Positions 21,001 through 24,784 of a stretch of DNA of 24,784 nucleotides are shown here, piece after piece (within the stretch, counting starts at the first letter, position 1; each line of letters starts with the position of its first letter). A program made the translations under genes and the position numbers. The stretch comes from Hypsibius dujardini (lineage: Eukaryota; Tardigrada; Eutardigrada; Parachela; Hypsibiidae), in NCBI GenBank assembly GCA_001579985.1, contig LRSR01000257.1:1-24784 (forward strand). The letters are read 5' to 3'. The notes under the pieces were generated by a model, which saw only the letters and a program-made list of their open reading frames with translations, made no database searches and was not told the origin of the DNA.

Positions 21001-22447
21001 GCATAAGTGTTGCAAGAGTAAGAACTTAGATGTGATCCTTGTACAGTTTAGGTTTTGGCAAGCCGTGTGGAACTACACGGCAGACCAAAACCCAGACAAC
21101 GACCCACAAAGTAACCGCGGCACAACTCTACGCTATATTTACTCTGATTCCGTTCTGAGAAGGGTTTGCTTATGCGTACGTGTGCGTCTTGGATGTTCGA
21201 CCCATCAGATCGGTGTTGAGCACATCGATAACGGAAATGTCCACCGCAGCGCCGGGGATGAAAGTTGGGCTCCTCGGATCGGGCAGGGCCCGTTTCAACT
21301 TGTAGATTGTTGAGTAAGGCAGACCTTTACCTGACTCTTTTAATGAAAGGGGAAAGTCTTAGCATTCAAGTTTAAAATCAGCGCAATATTCAGTACGAGG
21401 GTGCGGCCTATTGCATAGTCACCAACCTTTTGGCTTAAAGTTATTTAATAACAATTCCGGTATTACAGTGTGCATATACTGTAGATAAGTTGGACTACAG
21501 AAGCTTGAGCCAGCCAAGTTCGGGTTTTGCCACTTTGCGTAAACACGAGGCGATGCGACACCCACTCACTGATGCGACACCCGTCTCACCGATGCGACAC
21601 CCGTCTCTCACCGATGCGACACCCGTCTCTCACTGATGTGGTGTGCAGGTGTGAAACAGAAAACACAGTAAACAATCAGCTGACACTCATTCATTTGCAA
21701 AATGGGCGAAAACCACGGCTTAGATAGAATATCTTTTATAGATTTTTGAGTGGTGTTAGTGCTGAATAAATTGGTTTTACCGAATTGTCCCAACTTGGCT
21801 GGCTCAAGCTTCTGTATATACCGGAAGTGCTATGAACCAACTTGAGACTAGAAAAGATATGACTAGAAACAGTCCGGACTCCTCGTTCATATGAAATAGT
21901 TTTAGCCATCTGGATAAATACTTTAAATCTTACGGAGATAGACATCATCTTTGTCGAGGTATTTCTCGGCTTCCCGTTTCTCACGTAGAAATACATCGGA
22001 TTCTTCGTGGATCTTTAAGGGGATGTCCGGTATTTCGAAGTGACTTCCGCGCATATCCGGCTGCCGTAACTGCGCCCGCGTCTCAGCTGAAACCTTCGTA
22101 TTCTTCGTGGCGTCAGACGGGCCATTCGCTTCGGCTCCGAGGGTGGTATCAATGGGTGTGGAAGCGTAGTCGCGGTCGATGTCGAGGAACGCCGGAGCCG
22201 GACGGTCGGGAATCCTCGCGTTGATACGGACCGGGTACTCCGAGTCGGAGTTGAACACGGATGGGGCTTGGTAGGAACGGAGACCCCAGCTGGGATTGGG
22301 CGTGTGAACGGGGCTTTGCTTGTATTTCTCGTGGGGATAAACTTTTCCCGTGGCGAAAGTTTTCGGCTTGTTGGATTCTTTGCTGGAAGCCGAGGAGCCG
22401 ATACCGTCGCCTTTCGCCCAGGACGGTGTTGAGGGGGGACTGTACAT
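7604..22447 (-). CDS. PLD: Phospholipase D (PX-PH, PLD1/2 family), 27 exons, ~1158 aa, HKD1 His replaced
   Basis: Coding exons, high to low: 22447-21934, 21330-21180, 20953-20822, 20574-20475, 20383-20267, 20145-19985, 19630-19478, 19398-19249, 18605-18522, 16244-16052, 15813-15707, 15637-15602, 15225-15091, 14851-14819, 13987-13894, 13814-13754, 13648-13524, 13447-13334, 12499-12386, 12087-11996, 10088-9925, 9054-8981, 8871-8792, 8709-8657, 8308-8224, 8140-8011, 7828-7604. All phases agree and the total is 3477 bases. Order: unique N-terminus (1-172), PX (about 180-330), PH (about 350-490), HKD1 region, variable loop, HKD2, C-terminus ending LWT as in mammalian PLDs. The family hydrolyses phosphatidylcholine to phosphatidic acid at membranes. 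Notable: the HKD1 His is Asn604, IYIENQ reads IYIETE, and SANIN reads SANIT. HKD2 is intact. No in-frame stop or frameshift was seen. Least certain: the start, exon 5's 3' splice site (20383 or 20332, same phase), and exons 13-14. No canonical AATAAA was found just after the stop. Confidence 0.95.
8350..8640. repeat. (CAGA/CAGG)n tract in PLD intron 24
   Basis: About 290 bases of CAGA with CAGG, CAAA and CAGT variants. On the minus strand it is (CTGT)n starting about 17 bases after the donor of exon 24. Long frames across it (CLSVCLPA-type) are repeat artefacts. Confidence 0.95.
9243..9846. mobile_element. Foldback element with ~100-bp arms in PLD intron 21
   Basis: Left arm from about 9243 (GGCCGACCGAATTAAAGCCAA, later GGCCAATGCATGCAGCT). 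The right arm to about 9846 is its complement, with scattered mismatches. The interior holds the minisatellite at 9541-9722. A shorter relative is inside 1483-1842. No coding capacity. Confidence 0.75.
9541..9722. repeat. ~31-bp minisatellite, about six copies
   Basis: Unit like TTGAATCAATGAATCAAGCGATGATACAGG repeated with few changes, inside the foldback element at 9243-9846. Confidence 0.85.
9925..13648 (-). CDS. PLD exons 17-21: central catalytic region (residues 742-943)
   Basis: Exons 13648-13524 ([24 protein letters not shown]), 13447-13334 (CRFLLPK), 12499-12386 ([23 protein letters not shown]), 12087-11996 ([15 protein letters not shown]) and 10088-9925 ([27 protein letters not shown]). 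Every block aligns in order with PLD1/PLD2 and with equal spacing. The usual IYIENQFFIS is IYIETEVFIS here, split exactly at the exon 19/20 junction. Minisatellites begin at the donors of exons 18 (13333) and 20 (11995). Confidence 0.93.
10107..10406. repeat. Tandem duplication of a ~165-bp unit in PLD intron 20
   Basis: Two direct copies, about 10107-10246 and 10273-10406. Each contains TCATTTGTCACGGAATAAA, GTGTGAATGTATTTCACCC and TACCGGGTTCGGGAATGC. The last motif also occurs inverted at about 11672-11702. Confidence 0.8.
10366..11702. mobile_element. Putative ~1.3-kb element bounded by inverted repeats
   Basis: CATACCGGGTTCGGGAATGC..GAGACAAATTT at 10366-10400 and its complement at 11669-11702 (about 33 bases, one or two mismatches). 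No transposase could be recognised between them. It contains the foldback at 10794-11173. The right end runs straight into the 15-bp minisatellite at 11703. Boundaries and target duplication are unclear. Confidence 0.45.
10794..11173. mobile_element. TA-flanked foldback element in PLD intron 20
   Basis: Left arm TACAGCTACTTGCGAGTAAC.. with CTTGCAAACTTTTGATTTG; right arm GTCAAATCGAAAGTTTGCAAGTAGCTGTA. About 380 bases long, TA at each end. Non-coding. Confidence 0.65.
11697..11999. repeat. 15-bp minisatellite abutting the PLD exon 20 donor
   Basis: About 20 copies of CGGTACGTACGTNTA. As 15 is a multiple of three, frames stay open on both strands (RTYRK- and YVYGT-type peptides); these are not genes. 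On the minus strand the array begins at the 5' splice site (GTACCGTAAACG) of exon 20, whose last four bases (ATAC) already resemble the unit. Confidence 0.95.
12227..12370. mobile_element. TACTGTA-ended foldback element in PLD intron 19
   Basis: Arms TACTGTACTGCCACGATTATAAGG and the complement of TACTGTACTGCCACGATTTTAAGG, with a (GT)n run in the loop (12281-12299). TA-flanked. The end lies 9 bases beyond the six-base donor of exon 19. Together with 1289-1438, 1436-1925 and 19097-19232 it belongs to a set of elements with TACTGT ends. Confidence 0.8.
12596..13325. repeat. Inverted arms and 21-bp minisatellite in PLD intron 18
   Basis: An arm at 12596-12648 is the complement of the segment at 12868-12925 (GGTGGCCCATTCCAGGGTACGG, CAAGTGGCCC). 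From 12930 to 13325 runs a 21-bp array of TCGGAGTATAGTACTCCAACC with variants. It includes a higher-order block of about 125 bases present twice (around 13010-13135 and 13140-13275). The array ends 9 bases from the exon 18 donor (GTACTA). Long minus-strand frames (LEYYTPR) are artefacts. Confidence 0.9.
13754..15637 (-). CDS. PLD exons 12-16: HR(L) motif, variable loop and re-entry to catalytic fold
   Basis: Exon 12 (15637-15602, 36 bases) encodes [11 protein letters not shown], like AYGRWDDNEHR. Exon 13 (15225-15091) begins LFE, giving HRLFE in place of HRLTD, then a divergent loop. Exon 14 (14851-14819, 33 bases) and exon 15 (13987-13894) continue the loop and end AARVWLGQ. Exon 16 (13814-13754) starts DYMNRLVKN, matching WHGKDYCNFVFKD. 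The donor of exon 13 (GTACTC at 15090) and the acceptor of exon 14 were chosen because they alone were found to keep phase 2, so the loop sequence between about residues 650 and 690 is tentative. Confidence 0.65.
14022..14263. mobile_element. Foldback element, family A, copy 2 (PLD intron 14)
   Basis: TACAGTAGGCGACAGAATTT.. with GGAGGGTCCCGGAAA duplicated in the left arm, the GGGGCGGGGCAGGGGTAAT core, and the complementary right arm ending AATTCTGTCGCTTACTG. Confidence 0.8.
14513..14800. mobile_element. Foldback element with 30-bp perfect terminal inverted repeats
   Basis: AATACCGTATTCCCCCGATC.. (14513-14542) and its exact complement at 14771-14800. Flanks GCACGT and GCACAT may be an imperfect duplication. 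It lies in PLD intron 14, its end about 18 bases from exon 14. Confidence 0.8.
15253..15489. mobile_element. Foldback element, family D, copy 2 (PLD intron 12)
   Basis: Same family as 7226-7461: the TTTCGGCTCACC arm, the GATTGTTTGATT/AATCAAGCAATC centre, and a right end GGTGAGCCGAAAT..CTCATA. Same length within one or two bases. The left flank is CA rather than TA, so the target duplication has decayed on that side. Confidence 0.85.
15707..16244 (-). CDS. PLD exons 10-11: first catalytic repeat with altered HKD1 (residues 522-620)
   Basis: Exon 10 (16244-16052) encodes [12 protein letters not shown] and [20 protein letters not shown], conserved in all eukaryotic PLDs. Exon 11 (15813-15707) encodes [17 protein letters not shown]. 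Mammalian PLDs read LWAHHEKLVIID, so the catalytic His of HxKx4D is Asn604 here, while Lys606 and Asp611 remain. The codon is AAC. Donors are GTACGC and GTAAAA. Confidence 0.93.
15846..15991. mobile_element. Truncated foldback element, family A, copy 3 (PLD intron 10)
   Basis: The left arm is complete (GTAAGCGACAGAATTTAATC, GGCGGGTCCCGG, GC-rich core). The right arm stops inside the TTGATTGGTTGATTGG repeats and lacks the GC-rich complement. It fills most of the 238-base intron between PLD exons 10 and 11. Confidence 0.75.
16348..17527. mobile_element. Foldback element interrupted by a hAT-type insertion
   Basis: Outer arm 16348-16374 (GGGCACGATCTAAAACATGG..) continues after the insertion at 17225. 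The right arm (about 17400-17527) is the complement, including GTCAATCAACAATCAACC and AGTGTACTGGACTC. Removing the insertion leaves an element of about 330 bases. TTTGTTT at 16341-16347 and 17528-17534 is a likely 7-bp target duplication. It lies in PLD intron 9. Confidence 0.85.
16375..17216. mobile_element. Non-autonomous hAT-type element, 842 bp, with perfect 8-bp TSD
   Basis: Terminal inverted repeats CAGAGCTGTGCCGCTAA (17 of 17). The target duplication GACTGTAG is at 16367-16374 and 17217-17224. Subterminal regions carry many CCGCTAA/CGCTAACG units, as expected for hAT transposase binding. The interior shares segments with 2432-2718. A minus-strand frame of 63 codons (16764-16573) has no recognisable transposase or BED-finger motif, so no active gene is called. 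Confidence 0.92.
17723..17975. mobile_element. Foldback element in PLD intron 9
   Basis: TAAGGGATCATCCACATTTT.. at 17723 and the complement (..GTGGATGATCCCTTA) ending at 17975, arms of about 26 bases including TTACGTAAT. About 253 bases, A/T at the ends. Confidence 0.75.
17976..18521. other. Rest of PLD intron 9
   Basis: AT-rich intron sequence. No repeat, RNA or open frame recognised. Confidence 0.5.
18522..20145 (-). CDS. PLD exons 6-9: PH domain and entry to the first PLD repeat (residues 339-521)
   Basis: Exons 20145-19985, 19630-19478, 19398-19249 and 18605-18522. [17 protein letters not shown] aligns with FIHDLGPKGIEGMIMKR of PLD1. [18 protein letters not shown] continues the PH fold, with [12 protein letters not shown] later. 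[20 protein letters not shown] and CGWW lead into the catalytic repeat. All introns here are phase 2. Confidence 0.92.
18783..19085. mobile_element. Foldback element, family B, copy 2 (PLD intron 8)
   Basis: Same design as 2758-3053: three tandem left-arm units (GTACACTGGAGGGTCCGG.., GGGGCGGAGCAGGGG..) and a single complementary right arm (CCCTGCCCCGCCCCTTCGCCC.., CCAGTGTACTCAG). Confidence 0.75.
19097..19232. mobile_element. TACTGT-ended foldback element (PLD intron 8)
   Basis: Arms TACTGTAATGTCTCGATCAT.. and the complement of TACTGCATTGCCTCGATCAT.., TA at both ends, 136 bases. It matches the arms of the element at 1436-1925. It ends 17 bases from exon 8. Confidence 0.8.
19655..19850. repeat. 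TTAATTAA-rich low-complexity tract (PLD intron 6)
   Basis: About 195 bases almost entirely A and T, dominated by TTAATTAA. Strongly self-complementary. No other content. Confidence 0.9.
20267..21330 (-). CDS. PLD exons 2-5: PX domain (residues 173-338)
   Basis: Exons 21330-21180, 20953-20822, 20574-20475 and 20383-20267. The predicted strand [15 protein letters not shown] leads into [19 protein letters not shown], matching the YTIELTHGEFKWQVKRKF region of mammalian PLD1, then a Pro-rich stretch and the closing helix with [10 protein letters not shown] domains bind phosphoinositides and target PLD to membranes. Exon 5 may begin at 20383 or 20332; the longer form adds 17 mostly hydrophobic residues ([17 protein letters not shown]), and both keep phase 0. 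Confidence 0.88.
20402..20461. repeat. (GGAAC/AGAAC)n pentanucleotide repeat in PLD intron 4
   Basis: About eleven pentamers with A/G variation. On the minus strand they form a GTTCC/GTTCT pyrimidine-rich stretch upstream of the exon 5 acceptor and may serve as its polypyrimidine tract. Confidence 0.85.
20582..20756. repeat. TTTA/CTTTA tandem repeats in PLD intron 3
   Basis: Irregular array of TTTACTTTA and TTTATTTA units filling most of the intron between exons 3 and 4. Confidence 0.85.
21498..21814. mobile_element. TA-flanked MITE (Tc1/mariner-like) in PLD intron 1
   Basis: Terminal inverted repeats CAGAAGCTTGAGCCAGCCAA.. (about 23 bases, perfect), flanked by TA at 21496-21497 and 21815-21816. 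The interior contains four imperfect repeats of GATGCGACACCCGTCTCACC (21551-21640). No transposase. Confidence 0.85.
21934..22447 (-). CDS. PLD exon 1: start and unique N-terminal region (residues 1-172)
   Basis: ATG at 22447 ([13 protein letters not shown]..) with an in-frame TAA six bases upstream, so this is the first usable Met unless a further exon joins just before it. The region is low in hydrophobics and rich in Ser, Pro, Lys and Asp, probably disordered, then a charged segment ([17 protein letters not shown]) before the PX domain. Donor GTAAGA, phase 1. A possible 3' splice site (TTTTTCAG, minus strand, exon from 22514) suggests a spliced 5'UTR. It would contain a four-codon upstream frame (ATG AAG GAT CTC TAG). 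Confidence 0.8.
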
Positions 22448-22514
22448 ACCTTACCGGGCAACTAGAGATCCTTCATGCCACCCGATGTTTTTCAGAATTA
22501 TTAAGTTAAAGTTG

Positions 22515-22900
22515 CTGAAAAATTGTAGAATCTGTTATCACATTTAAAACCACAATCAGACATCGGAATTACTAAAAGGAAGTCAGCAATGAATTTGTTG
22601 GTCTCCTGTTAAGACCTTCCCATAAAACGTATTATTTATATTATACACTCACTCATTATTAGCTTATCATGTGGAGTACCGACGTTGAATTCGAAAAACT
22701 GCCTAAGCAATGTTGCTTGGGAGATGTAACCATGTACAACCATGTTCTGTAAGGGCCTTAATATGATTCGCAATACATTGTTCGTCAATGCTACGCGCGC
22801 GTACTGGGTTTTTTTTATCACCATAGCACCGGCCATTTGATCAAAACCCATCAAAACTGCCTTAAAACCCATCAAAACCCATTAAAACCCCATCACTAAA
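22515..22900. other. Upstream of PLD exon 1; possible decayed coding sequence
   Basis: A minus-strand frame of 79 codons (22875-22636) encodes a fairly protein-like peptide (NNVLRIILRPLQNMVVHGY, then LLRQFFEFNVGTPHDK), but no family was recognised and no splice links were established. The CCCATCAAAA/CCCATTAAAA repeats lie at 22845-22893. Confidence 0.25.
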
Positions 22901-22985
22901 CCGACTAGCCCTGCCTGTTCGATTGCTAACTAAGTGACTAGCCCTGCCTGTTCGATTGCTAACTAAGCGACTAGTCCTGCCTGTA
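22901..22985. repeat. ~34-bp tandem repeat, 2.5 copies
   Basis: CGACTAGCCCTGCCTGTTCG.. repeated at about 22902, 22936 and 22970, the last copy partial. Purpose unknown. Confidence 0.8.
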
Positions 22986-22990
22986 CACAG

Positions 22991-23574
22991 GCGCAGCCAG
23001 TGCGTAAAATTTTGGCATATGCTTGAGCTCATGAAACAGTATCCTGTCTGATGAAAACCCTACGGTTGCCCTAACTCGAAAGGCAAAAACCATCTTGATT
23101 TCTAATAATTCTGAATATGAATATGAACTTCTGAACAGCTTTTATCGGTGAGTTACATTTCTGATAACTGCAGAATCTTTAATGAAAGTCGCACCACTTG
23201 GCCACGTTCAATCAAGCAATCAAGGGAAAGGTAATCTGGGCTCCACTATGAATATTTAAACTTTGAATGGGTCTTTAAATTTTGCCGTTGCTCAAAACCT
23301 TTAAACTCATTCATAAGCCGATGTCTAGGTGAGTTAACTTTCATAAAAATTTGGTTTTCAAAACGTTCAATGAAAATTGTTTTTTCGTTTCAGTTTTGCA
23401 TTACTTTCAGCATGACTTCGTTATCCTAGCCCGGAGTGCACGTAAGCTCATGCGCGGATTCAGAGATCTAAGTTTACGGTGGGTCTATTTCTACTGCGCG
23501 TGAGTGCACTTCTTCTGCTTGCTTGATGAGTTGGCTCTGCGTTCTCGGCTTGTGGGATGCCAAAACGCCATGTC
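22991..23574. other. No supported gene
   Basis: Two plus-strand sites resembling 5' splice sites (TCG|GTGAGTTA at 23147, TAG|GTGAGTTA at 23329) share nearby sequence. The second is followed by a good 3' site (TTTTTTCGTTTCAG, ending 23393). No meaningful open frame joins them, so no gene is called. Confidence 0.35.
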
Positions 23575-23576
23575 AA

Positions 23577-23756
23577 TTCAATCAACGATCAATCGATCAA
23601 TCAACGATCAATCAACGATCAATCAATCAATCAATCAACGATCAATCCACAATCAATCAATCAATCAACAATCAATCAACGATCAATCAATCAATCAACG
23701 ATCAATCAACGATCAATCAACATCAAGTCAACATCAACATCAATCAATCAATCAAG
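23577..23756. repeat. (CAAT)n/CAATCAACGAT tandem repeat
   Basis: About 180 bases of ATCAATCAACG and CAAT units. The same CAATCAATCAAC motif forms the inner arms of family A and B foldback elements, so the tract may be expanded element sequence. INDQSINQ-type frames are artefacts. Confidence 0.9.
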
Positions 23757-23899
23757 TCGAAAAGGACGCTTTTGACTTTGAGCTCCCCCATCAAAAGTGT
23801 TCATAATCTGTTGGTTCTACAGCAATCCTTCAAAGTTGAGTAAATTTTCGTGATGAATTCTGTTCTGGAGAAGCCTAATTGGAGTTTAACAACCAAACG

Positions 23900-24076
23900 G
23901 AAATGAGAGAAAGGGGCGGGGCAGGGATAATGGTTGAACAATCAATCAATCAACTCCGCTCCTATTTCTACAGAGCTCCGCTGATTGATTGGTTGATTGC
24001 TTAAGTATTACCCCTGCCCCGCCCCTTTGCCCATTTCCGAGACCCTCTTTTAGATTAAATTCTGTCGCTTACTGTA
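23900..24076. mobile_element. Foldback element, family A, copy 4
   Basis: The right arm is complete, ending TTAGATTAAATTCTGTCGCTTACTGTA. The left arm starts inside the GGGGCGGGGCAGGGATAAT core and lacks the outer end. Confidence 0.75.
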
Positions 24077-24357
24077 CCGGTCTAATACAGCGTGAAATGA
24101 AACATTCTGCAGTAATCAAAATGTCCATAAAAGCGTGGCAAAAAGCATGGGCTTTTTTTGCTGTGATATCACCGTGAAAAGGGCAGTAAAAAACGCATCA
24201 ACCACTCCAGACACTCGCAACCAAAACACACACACAAAAATACAAATAAAAAATCTTTAAAAAAGCCCATTTTAAGCACACTCAAAATTTGGTCCATAAA
24301 AAAGAATCGCGTGTTTCTTATCCGTCTGAACAAAATCTTCGTCCACGTCTCCGCTCT
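24077..24357. other. A-rich intergenic or 3'UTR sequence
   Basis: A-rich on the plus strand. No canonical poly(A) signal for the minus-strand gene at 24358 was found, and no other feature was seen. Confidence 0.4.
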
Positions 24358-24784
24358 CTAATGGGCCGCATTCTCCAGCTGGAACATGGCCACGTCCAGT
24401 TCATCACTCAAACTGGCCAGCATGCCAGTAATCTCATCCAATACCTCTTCATTAGTCCCTGGATGATGGTGGTGGTCACCACCGCTCTGCCCGTTATTCA
24501 GCGCAGGCTCACGAAATATTAAGCTGCTCATTGAGGGCACTGTCCGTCCGGTCCGCTGCTTAATCGTCCCGATATTATCTTGAGCAAACGGCATCATGGA
24601 AGACGACTGCTGCTGCTGCGGAGGGGGATTACTATTGGCACAGTCACGCACAACGGAAGGGGCCGGTTCCATTGACTTATTGTGTGACTGTGAGGAAGGG
24701 AGTTGTTGTTGCTGCTGTTTGTGAACTTCTTCGCACGCGACAAAGGTCCGTTGATGTCGGGCCAGGGTCGGGGTCTTTTCCATG
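24358..24784 (-). CDS. 3' end of an unrecognised Gln/His-rich protein (partial)
   Basis: Open minus-strand frame from the window edge to TAG at 24358-24360, 141 codons if the Met at 24783 is used, but the coding region may start outside the window. Low-complexity tracts: QQQQQ, PPPQQQQSSS and HHHH. It closes with a predicted amphipathic helix, EEVLDEITGMLASLSDELD, then LENAAH. Ser, Pro and Gln richness with a short acidic-leucine helix suggests a regulatory or scaffold protein with a C-terminal interaction helix, but no family was recognised. The conserved-looking last 30 residues and the in-frame codons argue for a real exon rather than chance. Confidence 0.55.
   Translation of the reverse strand, partial: MEKTPTLARHQRTFVACEEVHKQQQQQLPSSQSHNKSMEPAPSVVRDCANSNPPPQQQQSSSMMPFAQDNIGTIKQRTGRTVPSMSSLIFREPALNNGQSGGDHHHHPGTNEEVLDEITGMLASLSDELDVAMFQLENAAH

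Noticed and set aside
23147-23440. Possible plus-strand mini-exons with GTGAGT donors and a TTTCAG acceptor
   Set aside because: No open frame connects the sites and no product is recognisable.
23504-23843. INDQSINQRS proteins
   Set aside because: Translation of the CAAT-type simple repeat.

Overview
Animal nuclear DNA, most likely from a panarthropod (an arthropod or a close relative such as a tardigrade). The grounds are an eclosion-hormone gene, many short exons with GT..AG introns of about 65 bp to 2.3 kb, TATA plus TCAGTG core-promoter signals, and introns packed with small inverted-repeat elements and microsatellites. The species cannot be fixed from the sequence. No bacterial operon, CRISPR array, rRNA or tRNA was seen.

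Four genes can be supported. (1) Plus strand, 1136-3237: a small secreted cysteine-rich protein (126 aa, 3 exons) with a signal peptide and a ten-cysteine VWC-like domain. (2) Minus strand, 5259-4507: eclosion hormone (95 aa, 4 coding exons) with the exact family cysteine spacing, a TATA/initiator promoter and a poly(A) signal. (3) Minus strand, 22447-7604: an almost complete PX-PH phospholipase D (PLD1/2 family), assembled here from 27 exons whose phases all agree (about 1158 aa). (4) Minus strand, 24784-24358: the 3' end of an unrecognised Gln/His-rich protein that runs off the window. Genes 1 and 2 converge; genes 2, 3 and 4 all read on the minus strand.

The space between exons is mostly repeats. 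There are two non-autonomous hAT-type transposons with perfect 8-bp target duplications (2432-2718 and 16375-17216). The second sits inside an older foldback element. There are also more than a dozen TA-flanked or similar foldback elements in several families, several minisatellites (10-bp to about 31-bp units) and long (CAGA)n or (CTGT)n tracts.

Most worth a second look: the phospholipase D has Asn in place of the first catalytic His (HKD1 reads H-N-E-K instead of H-H-E-K) along with other changes in conserved motifs, while HKD2 is intact, so it may be a pseudo-enzyme or a functionally changed paralogue. Its 5' splice sites often begin GTAC, and in three introns a tandem repeat starts directly at the donor and is built from donor-like sequence. 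The first gene's TATA box overlaps the end of a foldback element.
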